DNA of 41,720 nucleotides from Pontiellaceae bacterium B12227. GTDB lineage: Bacteria > Verrucomicrobiota > Kiritimatiellia > Kiritimatiellales > Pontiellaceae. The stretch lies in NCBI GenBank assembly GCA_029432775.1, contig JAROAZ010000037.1, forward strand, positions 1 to 41,720, given 5' to 3'. Positions within the stretch are counted from its first letter, which is position 1, and each line of letters starts with the position of its first letter. A program made the position numbers and the translations under genes. The notes beneath the pieces are model-generated. The model did not search any database, was not told where the DNA came from, and was given only the letters and a program-made list of their open reading frames with translations. This document shows, one piece after another, positions 34,271 to 41,605 of this stretch.

Positions 34271-34926
34271 ACTTCCAACGCCTGGAACAGATGCTCGGCA
34301 TCTTCAAAGGAATCCACAATCAGATCGGGGCCTTCCGCTTCGAGCGCAGCTCGATCGAACTGCCCGTTACAGACCGCCACAGACGTCATGCCATTCACCT
34401 TTGCAGCTCCGATATCAGAGGGCGTATCCCCAAGCAGGAAGGAACCCTGCGGATGACCGGCCCGCTCCAGCGCAAGAGCAGCCATCTTGTTGCGGTCGCT
34501 GAAATCATCACCAAAACCGCCGATATCGGTAAAATAGTCCAGCAGCCCGCCGTGTTTCAGCTTAAGATACGAGGTTTGGCGGATATTCCCGGAAACCAGC
34601 CCGAGTTTCCAATGTTTGGAAACGCGCTGTAGAAAAGCTCCCACCCCCGGAAAAACAACCGGTGGCCAGCGGGTCATATTTTCATCGAGATAAACCGGCA
34701 TCCGCTCAAAAAACCGGGCCGACTTTTCCGGTGTCAGCTCAAGGTGGTTTTCAGCAGCCAGCTGCGCCAGCACACCCAGGTCGGTGGCCCCTGCAAAATT
34801 GATATGCCCCATCTCGATCTCGATGCCGAATGCATCGAAAAAGGCCGCCGCAAATGCGGGGCGGCCTGATCCTTTGGCATAGAGCAACGTGCCGTCGATG
34901 TCGCAGAAAATATAGCGACTCGTCAT
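34267..34926 (-). CDS. HAD-family phosphatase
   Basis: About 219 residues. Haloacid-dehalogenase motifs: FCDIDGTLL (nucleophile and acid Asp) at the start, LVSGN as motif II, the Lys of RNKMAAL, and LLGDTPSDIGAAKVNG as motif IV. The cap between about 15 and 80 is helical, as in phosphoglycolate-phosphatase-like (subfamily IA) enzymes; substrate unknown. Starts at GTG 34932 and ATG 34926 are both open; I choose the ATG since the family begins a few residues before the DxD. The stop overlaps the SrkA start. The last codons carry an exact 15-bp palindrome (FQALE) and a second copy lies mid-gene. Confidence 0.82.
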   Translation of the reverse strand: MTSRYIFCDIDGTLLYAKGSGRPAFAAAFFDAFGIEIEMGHINFAGATDLGVLAQLAAENHLELTPEKSARFFERMPVYLDENMTRWPPVVFPGVGAFLQRVSKHWKLGLVSGNIRQTSYLKLKHGGLLDYFTDIGGFGDDFSDRNKMAALALERAGHPQGSFLLGDTPSDIGAAKVNGMTSVAVCNGQFDRAALEAEGPDLIVDSFEDAEHLFQALEV

Positions 34927-34934
34927 ATGCACTT

Positions 34935-35546
34935 CTAATCGACGAGGTCGATCAGCTCGTTAATCGCATCTGCTTCGGAAGATTCCTTCGGCTTGCGATC
35001 CTGTTTCTGCTCGTTCTTTTTGTGGTTGTTATTGCCGTTATTGCTGTCGCCCTTGTTCTGCTTTTGCGGGCGGCGGCGCGGCGGACGGTTTCCGCGCGGA
35101 CGGTTGCCGCCTTCGGAAGCACGATCGCCTCTTGATTCGCCATCTCCGCCAATATCAAATGCTTTGCGGAACGTGCTCACGCGCATTTTCTTCACGCCGT
35201 TGCCGGCCACCTTTTCAGTGGCAGCACTACCGGAAACCAACACCGCTCCGGCACCTTTCGACATTGTCGTCTTGGCCAGAAACTTTGCGTGAGCTTCCAT
35301 GGATTTGCTGTAGAGAACGGTGATTTCTTCGAATTTTTTTCCAGCCGGAGCTTTGTTCAGGGGTGCGCCGCTCAGAACGGCAATCACTTCAATTTTCTCA
35401 CGCTGTGAAAAGCGTGCCAAACGGCGAAGCATCTGCAGCTGATTGCGCGGGGGAATTTTCCCTTTCAATCCAGCGGATTCGTTGAGCGATACAGCATCGA
35501 TCACCAGCACTGTGCGGGCCGGCTTGAACAGGTTGAATAAACCCAT
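34935..35546 (-). CDS. NYN/PIN-like protein with basic RG-rich tail
   Basis: 203 residues. The first ~125 look like a NYN/PIN-type Rossmann nuclease domain: VLVIDAVSLNESAG with the early Asp, a central helix (RNQLQMLRRLARFSQREKIE), VIAVLSGAP, and a second acidic region. Residues ~135-185 are Arg/Gly/Asn/Lys-rich (GNRPRGNRPPRRRPQKQNKG), typical of RNA-binding tails, then an acidic end. An RNA nuclease or RNA-binding role is inferred, not shown; the third and fourth acidic residues of a PIN site are not obvious to me. AAAGGAAATAA precedes the ATG. It is the first gene of the NYN-HAD-SrkA-CpXC cluster, 8 nt from the HAD gene. Confidence 0.55.
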   Translation of the reverse strand: MGLFNLFKPARTVLVIDAVSLNESAGLKGKIPPRNQLQMLRRLARFSQREKIEVIAVLSGAPLNKAPAGKKFEEITVLYSKSMEAHAKFLAKTTMSKGAGAVLVSGSAATEKVAGNGVKKMRVSTFRKAFDIGGDGESRGDRASEGGNRPRGNRPPRRRPQKQNKGDSNNGNNNHKKNEQKQDRKPKESSEADAINELIDLVD

Positions 35547-35794
35547 ATTTATTTCCTTTATGTTGTCTTTTCATTTTTCCATGCACATACACCGTCGTTC
35601 CGGGCTGTAAGGGTCTGAATTGGAGTTTACAGCGATGGGCGGTGTGTTGCCGTGCGGTTTAAAGTGCGTGAAAGTACCCTAACCGGCGCTTTAGCGCAAG
35701 TCCGTATTTTCGCCCCGCAAACCGGTTTATTCAGATTAAATATAGAAAACCGTTTTGTATCCATTAGAATCCGGAAAACGAAAGGAGTGAACCA

Positions 35795-36172
35795 ATGATC
35801 GAGTGGTCCAAAACCGAACCCCTTCTCCTTGTTTCCGATATTCGGAAATCGGTCGCATTCTACCAGGAAAAACTGGGGTTCGAACTTCAGAACACCTGGG
35901 AACCGAACGGCAGACTGACGTGGTGCCGGATTGCATTCGAAGGCGCGGCCCTGATGCTTCAGCAGGATTGCCCCGAAGATCTCCTGCCTCACGCACGGGG
36001 CACAGGAGTTACGTTCTACATCATTTGTTCCGATGCACCCGCAGTGTACCGGACGATTTCCGGGCACGGCGTTCAGGCCACCGAACCTTCAACCGAATTT
36101 TACGGCATGATTCAAACCCATTTGGCAGATCCTGATGGATATCGGATCTGCTTTGAGAGCCCGGTTAAATAG
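35795..36172 (+). CDS. Glyoxalase/bleomycin-resistance (VOC) family protein
   Basis: 125 residues of the vicinal-oxygen-chelate fold: two beta-alpha-beta-beta-beta halves, EPLLLVSDIRKSVAFYQEKL then GFEL, followed by GVTFYIICSDAPAVYRTISG and LADPDGYRICF, the standard C-terminal strand. Metal ligands are uncertain. Members include glyoxalase I, dioxygenases and antibiotic-binding proteins; none can be chosen. GAAAGGAG precedes the ATG. The 3' end overlaps the convergent glgC gene by 8 nt. Confidence 0.82.
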   Translation: MIEWSKTEPLLLVSDIRKSVAFYQEKLGFELQNTWEPNGRLTWCRIAFEGAALMLQQDCPEDLLPHARGTGVTFYIICSDAPAVYRTISGHGVQATEPSTEFYGMIQTHLADPDGYRICFESPVK

Positions 36173-37400
36173 TGGTGCCCGATGGAATTACAGTATTCTT
36201 CGGAATCACAATGATCCCTTCGCAAACCCAATAGAGGTCTGTCTGCTCATCCGCGGGTTTCCCCTCAGGCGAAATCACCACATTGTCACCAATGCGCACA
36301 TTTTTATCTATAATAGCATTTTTAACGACGCAGTTTTTACCAATCCCCATCGGAATGCCCGATGGATCATCAATTTCCCCATGTTCGTAATAATCCGCCC
36401 CCATCAGAATAGAATCTTCCACCACCGAACCTTCACCGACCAAGGCGCGAAGTCCGATTACGGCATGGTCGATGCGTTCGCCGGAAATAATGCAGCCGTC
36501 CGATAACAGGCAGCGACTGAGATCACAATGGTTAATCTTCGAGGGCGGCAAATAGCGCATACGCGTGTAGATGACCTTGCTCATATCATAGAAGGAAAAT
36601 TGCGGCAGAGGATCTGTTAGAGCCAGGTTCGCCGCCCAGAACGAACGAATGGTTCCAATATCTTCCCAGTAATCCTCAAAGGTGTAGCTATGAACCCGGT
36701 AGTTTTCAATCGCTCCGGGAATGATGTGCTTGCCAAAATCAGATTCATCATTATTGCAGAGCAGTTCACGCAATACCTTAATATTAAAGACATAGATGCC
36801 CATGCTTGCCAGATAGGTATCATCATTGCGCGGTGCCTTCAGCTCATCCAAAAGCGGTGTATCGCCCGGTTTCTCTGAAAAACGGATAATGCGGCCGTCT
36901 TCATCCACCTGCATAATGCCCAGCGAAGCCGCCTCTTCACGAGGAACCGGCTTGGTACTGATGGTCAAGTCTGCTTCGTTTGCGACGTGAGCATCAATTA
37001 CTTCCTGCAGATCCATTCGATAAAGCTGGTCCCCGGAAAGAATAACCACCAGGTCGGGATCAATATCTTTAAAGTAGCGCATGGAACGGCGCACCGCATC
37101 GGCCGTTCCCTGAAACCAGCCCGCCGAATCCGGCGTTTGCTCGGCAGCAAGAATCCGAACATGCCCTCCGCTGAACTGGTCGAAAATATAGGTAGCGCCA
37201 ATGTGTTGATGCAATGAAACACTGTTGAATTGAGTCAGAAGAAAGACGCTTCGAATTCCGCTGTTAATGCAGTTACTGATGGGAATATCCACCAACCGGT
37301 ATTTACCGGCAATCGGCACCGCCGGTTTTGAACGTTCTGCCGTCAGCGGTTGCAAACGGCTCCCGGCTCCACCACCAAGAATTAATCCTACTACCTTCAT
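36165..37400 (-). CDS. glgC: Glucose-1-phosphate adenylyltransferase
   Basis: 411 residues; makes ADP-glucose from glucose 1-phosphate and ATP, the committed step of bacterial glycogen synthesis. The nucleotidyltransferase core is clear: GLILGGGAGSRLQPLTAERS near 5-24, KPAVPIAGKYRLVDIPISNC, FQGTADAVR, LSGDQLYRMD, and later FEDYWEDIGTIRSFWAANLA. The C-terminal left-handed beta-helix (CIISGERIDHAVIG, NAIIDKNVRIGDNVVI) mediates oligomerisation and allosteric control. I start at 37400, 6 nt after a GGGGGACAG box; the open frame upstream to 37472 lacks family similarity. No other glycogen gene is in the window. Confidence 0.93.
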   Translation of the reverse strand: MKVVGLILGGGAGSRLQPLTAERSKPAVPIAGKYRLVDIPISNCINSGIRSVFLLTQFNSVSLHQHIGATYIFDQFSGGHVRILAAEQTPDSAGWFQGTADAVRRSMRYFKDIDPDLVVILSGDQLYRMDLQEVIDAHVANEADLTISTKPVPREEAASLGIMQVDEDGRIIRFSEKPGDTPLLDELKAPRNDDTYLASMGIYVFNIKVLRELLCNNDESDFGKHIIPGAIENYRVHSYTFEDYWEDIGTIRSFWAANLALTDPLPQFSFYDMSKVIYTRMRYLPPSKINHCDLSRCLLSDGCIISGERIDHAVIGLRALVGEGSVVEDSILMGADYYEHGEIDDPSGIPMGIGKNCVVKNAIIDKNVRIGDNVVISPEGKPADEQTDLYWVCEGIIVIPKNTVIPSGTTI

Positions 37401-37577
37401 CTGTCCCCCTATTACATGTCCTTGCCCAGGCATACAAACACCATAGGCACAAGGCACGGGAAAGGAAATCAAAAGAAATCGATTTTTATCGCTTGCGCTG
37501 GCGAATCAACGTCTATATAACATGCCCTCCTTTCACGGGAAGGACCTCTGAGGTCACTCGTTGAAAGGTCCAGTTTT

Positions 37578-37653
37578 GGTCCGGTAGCTCAGTCGGTAGA
37601 GCATTTGACTTTTAATCAAAGGGTCCTGGGTTCGAGCCCCAGCCGGATCACCA
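37578..37653 (+). tRNA. tRNA-Lys (TTT)
   Basis: A 76-nt cloverleaf including an encoded CCA. The 5' GGTCCGG pairs with 3' CCGGATC (one G-T), followed by discriminator A and CCA. The D arm has TAGCTCAGTCGGTAGAGCA; the anticodon loop is CTTTTAA giving TTT (Lys); the T arm is GGTTCGAGCCCC. A terminator hairpin follows 4 nt later. Confidence 0.96.
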
Positions 37654-37657
37654 TATT

Positions 37658-37692
37658 AAACCCCGTTATCAACAATGATAGCGGGGTTTTTC
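37658..37692 (+). terminator. Terminator after tRNA-Lys
   Basis: AAACCCCGTTATC pairs with GATAGCGGGGTTT (one mismatch) around AACAAT, followed by a T-rich stretch. It ends the tRNA-Lys transcript. Confidence 0.85.
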
Positions 37693-37834
37693 TTTGCCTT
37701 CGCTCCTGCGCGCCATCCTTTGATAGTAACTGATATTTTAGGATATTATGGGCTTATATGAGAAAGAAGTGAGAAAGTATCGAATACCTGCTCCATATGT
37801 GATGGAGAGCCAAGTTTTACTGCCCCCACTTCCA

Positions 37835-38458
37835 TTATTTAGGGAGGCTTAAAACACCCTTTGCTAATTGCTCAGTCACCGCAACAAACATGTCACTACC
37901 GTCATTCCAGGACACATCATTGACCGAAAATACTTCGAGCAGCTTGAGAACCATATTTATATCCGCCCCCAAAGACCGAACCACTGTAAAGGCAACCAGT
38001 GCCCCATCCTTCACACAGAACTCTGCCTGCACATGGTCCTCCCCCTTTTGCGCAAACACACAATACGTATAGAAGCCCTCAACTCGTGGATGCCTCTTCC
38101 TGTTGTACCCACAATTAAAGCCATTCAAGTGAAGTTGTCGGACCTCAACATCAGTTCTACTGTTTTGCTTAAGATACTTTTCATCCAGAAACACGTTGGT
38201 GATGGTGGACACAACTTTTCGGTTGCTCACCAATATGTAATGATAATCACAACCGACGTTTCGGATAGTCGTTGAGCCGGGAAAATAGTCGAACTCTGCT
38301 TTAGTTACAAAGGGATAACTCCAACATTCATCTTTTTTATGGTCATTTCCACTCTCATGATAATGGATCCCGGCAACATAGATCGATTTAGGTAAAGCAT
38401 GAGCCGAAAATCCACAAACCAAGATCCATGCTAACACTCCAATCCTTCTGCTCATCAT
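37835..38458 (-). CDS. Secreted protein of unknown function
   Basis: 207 residues with a signal peptide (RRIGVLAWILVCGFSAHALP, cleavage likely after AHA). The mature part has five cysteines, four of them in CDYHY, NCGYNR, TYCVF and EFCVKDG, so disulfide bonds are likely, and no domain I recognise. The second ATG (38455) is an equally possible start. Between the stop and the tRNA-Lys terminator lie 142 bp without visible signals. The 1 kb beyond the 5' end contains hairpins and a tRNA fragment, and this gene may be a recent arrival. Exported and globular is all that can be said. Confidence 0.6.
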   Translation of the reverse strand: MMSRRIGVLAWILVCGFSAHALPKSIYVAGIHYHESGNDHKKDECWSYPFVTKAEFDYFPGSTTIRNVGCDYHYILVSNRKVVSTITNVFLDEKYLKQNSRTDVEVRQLHLNGFNCGYNRKRHPRVEGFYTYCVFAQKGEDHVQAEFCVKDGALVAFTVVRSLGADINMVLKLLEVFSVNDVSWNDGSDMFVAVTEQLAKGVLSLPK

Positions 38459-38533
38459 ACCTCCAAACTCCCCCTGTCCACTTCCTGCTCCACATCACGT
38501 CTCATGTATGGAGTCTTGATTAACTTCCTCTGA

Positions 38534-38580
38534 AACAACGCACGGGTTTTCCCTCCTCTTTTACTGTGCGTTGTTTTTTT
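38534..38580 (+). ncRNA. Candidate small-RNA hairpin/terminator 1 with CCTCC loop
   Basis: AACAACGCAC (38534-38543) pairs exactly with GTGCGTTGTT (38566-38575), followed by T5. The 22-nt loop is pyrimidine-rich and contains CCCTCC, the complement of a strong Shine-Dalgarno. The nearest plus-strand gene upstream is more than 800 bp away, so this ends an unannotated transcript or is itself a small RNA. Confidence 0.5.
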
Positions 38581-38666
38581 ATGCCCACAAAGTGCGAGAA
38601 TATTCCAGAAACATTTTTTGAACATTCTACCAGAGGATGGTCCAGAACAATAACAACTCCCTGATA

Positions 38667-38738
38667 AACAGGTTTCTCCTTTTATCCTGTTTAGAACAGC
38701 GCATGGTTCCTCCCCCTTACCGTGCGCTGTTTTTTTTG
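38667..38738 (+). ncRNA. Candidate small-RNA hairpins 2 and 3 with CU-rich loops
   Basis: AAACAGG (38667-38673) pairs with CCTGTTT (38687-38693) around TTTCTCCTTTTAT; immediately after, AACAGCGCATGG (38695-38706) pairs with CCGTGCGCTGTT (38720-38731, one G-T) around TTCCTCCCCCTTA and ends in a T run. Hairpin 3 resembles hairpin 1 at 38534 in stem sequence (AACARCGCAYGG), loop content and T tail, so they are related structures. Confidence 0.5.
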
Positions 38739-38881
38739 TGCCTACCCCACCAACCTCGGAACTTTTTTTCCAGTAGATGAATCAACGCGACATCCATGTA
38801 TTCACCAGAGGAAACAAGTGTTTATTCTTCTACCACCACCTTACTACCTCCATTTGCAGCAAAATTTGTAGCAATGAAACG

Positions 38882-38929
38882 AAAAAAGCCCTGCAATCAT
38901 TGGTTGAACCAATAACGACAAGGCTTTCT
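38882..38929 (-). terminator. Terminator downstream of the tRNA-Ser fragment
   Basis: Read on the minus strand, AAAGCC pairs with GGCTTT at the base and ATTGGTT with AACCAAT at the top of a long imperfect stem, ending in TTTTTTC. It starts 9 nt beyond the CCA of the tRNA-Ser fragment, the place of the original tRNA terminator. Confidence 0.7.
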
Positions 38930-38936
38930 TACAAAA

Positions 38937-38983
<47 letters not shown>

Positions 38984-39522
38984 CTATTTACCTTATTACC
39001 AACTACTTGTGACCCAACTTATTTAGCCTTCCAAAACGGGATCATTCCCGATTCCTGGTACACACGGTAGGCCGATCTGGAACATCCGGCAATGGTGAAA
39101 TTTGACCTTAAATGGAACGCCCTGAATACAGCCTATTTCCGAACCCCAGAAAACAAGGATTCAATCCGTGACGATCTGATCAACAGTTAATGATTAGGCT
39201 TTGGAGCAATGTTCCATAACCACAACTGCTACTGAAAGCAGCCGTCGATAAGCTCTGTTGGGAAAGCTGCGAGTTTTGATCGTGGGCCATGAAAGGTGGT
39301 GCACAAATTCCACTCAGCCTGTACTTCCATATCTTCACAACTCTGATTATCATGGAAGTTTTAATATTATGTCCGGGTATAACGTGAGCGCACATAAGCA
39401 GAAAATCATTCTAGTCAAAGACACTGGCAAGCAATCCGATTGAGGAGCACATCCGGCTTCATCTAGGAGATGTAGAAGATATCTTCTGCCACGAACTACC
39501 TGGTTTAGGAGCAATAGAAATC
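38984..39522. other. Interval without a clear gene; SUFU 5' remnant at its right end
   Basis: No recognised gene. It contains one TTTGGAGCAATGTTCCA palindrome (39200-39216). From about 39439 the frame of the following SUFU gene is open and reads IEEHIRLHLGDVEDIFCHEL, which looks like the true N-terminal part of that family, although the frame is closed by TAG at 39412 and has no ATG. Confidence 0.55.
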
Positions 39523-40050
39523 ATGCTTGTGGAGCCAAGTGCTTCACGGGACTACTACACACTCGTAACTGCCGGAGCGAGCAATCACAAATTCCCTATT
39601 CATATAGAAGGAACTCACACGGAATCTGATAGCGACAGCGAATGTTTTGAACTTTTCATCAACCTGCCAAAAGACTGGCGTTTTGATGATAAAGCTCTCA
39701 ATAAGCTGAAAATGCGCTGGCCACTGGAGCATCTGAGAAGTGCGGTCATCGACACCATCAATACAAACGCAATCTACCATGGGGGCGTCCTTCCTTTTAT
39801 CCCGATGTGCGAGCCAATTCCGTTCTTTGGACTCATGTTACTTTCATCAATGAAGGAATTTGAGGAATTCGAAACCTTGCAGGTATCCCCTGGTAGACAG
39901 ATCGACTTCTACAACTTATTCCCTGTTCATTTTAATGAGTGGGATTGGGTTTTTGATAATGGAGCCAAAGCCCTTGAAAAAGTATTCTTAAAAAATGGGT
40001 TTGCCGGAGCAATAGACATCAACAGAAAAAGCGTTAATACAGAATTATAA
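39523..40050 (+). CDS. Suppressor-of-fused (SUFU) domain protein, N terminus doubtful
   Basis: 175 residues from the first ATG. It matches the bacterial SUFU domain: VEPSASRDYYTLVTAGASNH, CFELFINLPKDW, RWPLEHLRSAVIDTINTNAI, IPMCEPIPFFGLMLLSS, and IDFYNLFPVHFNEWDWVFDN then GAKALEKVF. In bacteria such proteins are often found as immunity or accessory proteins in polymorphic toxin loci; no toxin is visible here. Family similarity appears to extend about 28 codons upstream of this ATG with no ATG there and a stop at 39412, so either a non-ATG start is used or the 5' end is frameshifted or truncated. It lies right of the tRNA-Ser fragment, in the putative integrated element. Confidence 0.72.
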   Translation: MLVEPSASRDYYTLVTAGASNHKFPIHIEGTHTESDSDSECFELFINLPKDWRFDDKALNKLKMRWPLEHLRSAVIDTINTNAIYHGGVLPFIPMCEPIPFFGLMLLSSMKEFEEFETLQVSPGRQIDFYNLFPVHFNEWDWVFDNGAKALEKVFLKNGFAGAIDINRKSVNTEL

Positions 40051-40072
40051 CCAAACCCACCAGCAGGTGGCA

Positions 40073-40114
40073 CCCCTCCCTGAGCGATTCACCTTTCTTG
40101 GCTCAGCGGAGGGG
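40073..40114 (+). terminator. Hairpin after the SUFU gene
   Basis: CCCCTCC-CTGAGC (40073-40085) pairs with GCTCAG-C-GGAGGGG (40101-40114), one bulged C, 15-nt loop. CTCCTTTG follows, a weak T tail. It probably ends the SUFU transcript. Confidence 0.55.
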
Positions 40115-40134
40115 CTCCTTTGTGTCTTACACCT

Positions 40135-40153
40135 TTTGGAATAGTGTTCCAAA
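40135..40153. repeat. TGGAA-N5-TTCCA palindrome
   Basis: TTTGGAATAGTGTTCCAAA has 7-bp perfect arms and a 5-bp centre. It has the same half-sites as the window-wide palindrome but in opposite order. Relatives lie at 39200, 40758 and 40802. Confidence 0.6.
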
Positions 40154-40337
40154 CATATCGCTGCACCAGGCCAAAAGTCGGCAAGGACACCTCGTTTATT
40201 GATAGAGCCAACTAAGTTTAGGTTTAGACGGCAAGAGCACGTTGTATTATTGTAGATCAATTCAAGGGTATTGGAATTCAGGCATGGTACAGACTCAGTC
40301 CATATCTCTTCCTATACTCAGTTCAGAAGATAAGATT

Positions 40338-40371
40338 AGTATACAATCTCTCCATAGAGAGATTGTATACT
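40338..40371. repeat. Perfect 15-bp-arm hairpin
   Basis: AGTATACAATCTCTC (40338-40352) and its exact complement GAGAGATTGTATACT (40357-40371) flank CATA. It is AT-rich and followed by a pyrimidine-rich TATTTCTTTTCT. It could be a terminator, a recombination or replication site, or a small inverted repeat. Confidence 0.65.
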
Positions 40372-40757
40372 ATTCTATTTCTTTTCTAACTAAGGATAGA
40401 GCTAGATGAAGGTAGAATTTGAACCAAACCTTGAGGTAGCCACATACCCTTGATTGAATCTACCTTAAAACAACGTGCTCCTTCCGCTCAAATTAAAACT
40501 TAATTGGCTCTACCCGAACGAGGGTGTGCCGTATTTTTATCTAAACAAAAACGAGCCCATATCTTGCGCTCTATGCCCTCCGGGCAGGCGCTGATGGCAG
40601 GCGCTGCTGTAGTCGCCTCTGAGGGCACGGAGTGCCGTAGGAGGCCCAAGCCCCGCCCCACCCCGACTTCGTCGATTAGGGAGGGTCCTCGCAGCGTCTA
40701 GAGGGCACTGCGTGCAACACAAGTCAGTCTCTGTGTATATGACCCTGTATGCTTGAT

Positions 40758-40819
40758 TTTGAAACAGCGTTCCAAAGAATAGAAGCCACCACGATCCCAC
40801 CTTTGGAACAGCGTTCCAC
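40758..40819. repeat. Pair of TGGAACAGCGTTCCA palindromes
   Basis: TTTGAAACAGCGTTCCAAA (40758-40776, one mismatch between arms) and TTTGGAACAGCGTTCCA (40802-40818; TGGAACAGCGTTCCA at 40804-40818 is symmetric in its arms). They are 44 bp apart and share the ACAGCGTTCCA core, which suggests a paired binding site or repeat. Confidence 0.6.
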
Positions 40820-40965
40820 AATACCTCTAAAACGCACAAAACACCTCCTCTAAGCTCTCCCGTTTTTTAGCGAATCGACACCCGTCCAGGACAGCTAAAA
40901 CACCACCACAACACCTCTCCGCAGCTCTATGAAAACAAAGCGACCAATCATCTATGTTTATACAC

Positions 40966-40994
40966 AAAAAGGCCCCCACTGGAGCGGAGGCCTT
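40966..40994 (-). terminator. Terminator of the YkgJ-like gene
   Basis: AAGGCC (40969-40974) pairs with GGCCTT (40989-40994), extended by CC/GG with one mismatch. Read on the minus strand it ends in TTTTTG, 29 nt beyond the stop of the YkgJ-like gene. Confidence 0.7.
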
Positions 40995-41023
40995 GCGAGT
41001 TATCATAGATCTGGCAGCTGTAC

Positions 41024-41554
41024 CTAATCATCATCCTCCAGATACCCCCTACTAAACCACAGCTCTTGCTTCATCTGCTCGTAGACATTGAAGACGATCG
41101 GGCAGACGGAGCAATTAAACACCACACCCATAAGCCTGCATACAATATCTTTTTTGTGAAGGTGTGGATAGGATCGGCAATCCTTGGGGCGAGCTTCATA
41201 GACGGAGCATGAATTGTCCTCCAGGAAGGGACAGGGCTTTGCGTTGAAGGTGGTGTCTCCATCGTCATCCTCGGCCAGATACTGTTTCGTCAGCTCGTCG
41301 TCAGATATCCCCAAGTGAGCTGAAAGATGCTCAACATCACCATCCTTTAAAATTGGATGCATCGCTCTGCAGCAATTACCACATGCCTGACAGTCTATCT
41401 GAGGAGCAATTTCTTCATAGAGCCGATGGATGATGGCATCTACTTCATCTGTATCGTAGCCCTTTAGATAACTCCTGAAACGCCAGTTCTCATCTTCCCG
41501 TTCTTTGGCGACTTTCTCGATCACCTCTAGGTCTGTGGTTATTGGTATGTCCAT
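41024..41554 (-). CDS. YkgJ-family cysteine-cluster protein
   Basis: 176 residues. It shows the YkgJ-type zinc- or iron-binding pattern: CQACGNCCRAMHP near 55-67, then KPCPFLEDNSCSVYEARPKD and CRSYPHL, then CRLMGVVFNCSVCPIVFNVY near the end; about ten cysteines in all. Proteins of this family are thought to bind Zn or an Fe-S cluster; the reaction is unknown. An acidic C terminus (GYLEDDD) follows. No clear Shine-Dalgarno is seen before the ATG. It lies between a partial minus-strand frame upstream (ending 41606) and its own terminator at 40966, within the putative integrated element. Confidence 0.8.
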   Translation of the reverse strand: MDIPITTDLEVIEKVAKEREDENWRFRSYLKGYDTDEVDAIIHRLYEEIAPQIDCQACGNCCRAMHPILKDGDVEHLSAHLGISDDELTKQYLAEDDDGDTTFNAKPCPFLEDNSCSVYEARPKDCRSYPHLHKKDIVCRLMGVVFNCSVCPIVFNVYEQMKQELWFSRGYLEDDD

Positions 41555-41605
41555 GCTTTTAACCTCAGTTTATACTTAAGTTACCTGCGTTGTGCTTCAA
41601 CCTAC

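Larger units (their letters stand above)
2228..34621. repeat. Dispersed 15-bp palindrome TTCCARNNNYTGGAA, 17 copies
   Basis: Exact copies start at 2228, 5513, 5625, 6720, 9597, 10300, 12062, 13284, 13592, 14576, 21671, 25617, 28156, 28187, 29754, 34274 and 34607. All 17 have exactly five bases between the TTCCA and TGGAA arms, purine at position 6 and pyrimidine at position 10. Three are intergenic (2228, 13284, 13592). Eight read FQxLE in their gene and six lie in the other two frames, so selection acts on the DNA word rather than on a peptide. One-mismatch relatives start at 14187, 22780, 23831, 30519 and 33799. About 0.04 copies of the ten fixed bases are expected by chance in this length. 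The function is unknown: a binding site for a nucleoid, segregation or repair factor, or a replicating short repeat. Confidence 0.85.
40121..40964. other. Gene-free interval with palindromes
   Basis: About 840 bp with no convincing gene on either strand. It holds three TGGAA-N5-TTCCA-type palindromes (40135, 40758, 40802), a perfect 34-nt hairpin (40338-40371), and a GC-rich stretch at 40560-40700 with short inverted words (GCCCTCCGGGCAGGCGCTG, GCAGGCGCTGCTG) of repeat character. Function unknown. Confidence 0.55.

Noticed and set aside
39258..39443. 61-codon plus-strand frame before the SUFU gene
   Set aside because: No domain, and it ends inside sequence that reads as SUFU N terminus in another frame; at most a frameshifted remnant.
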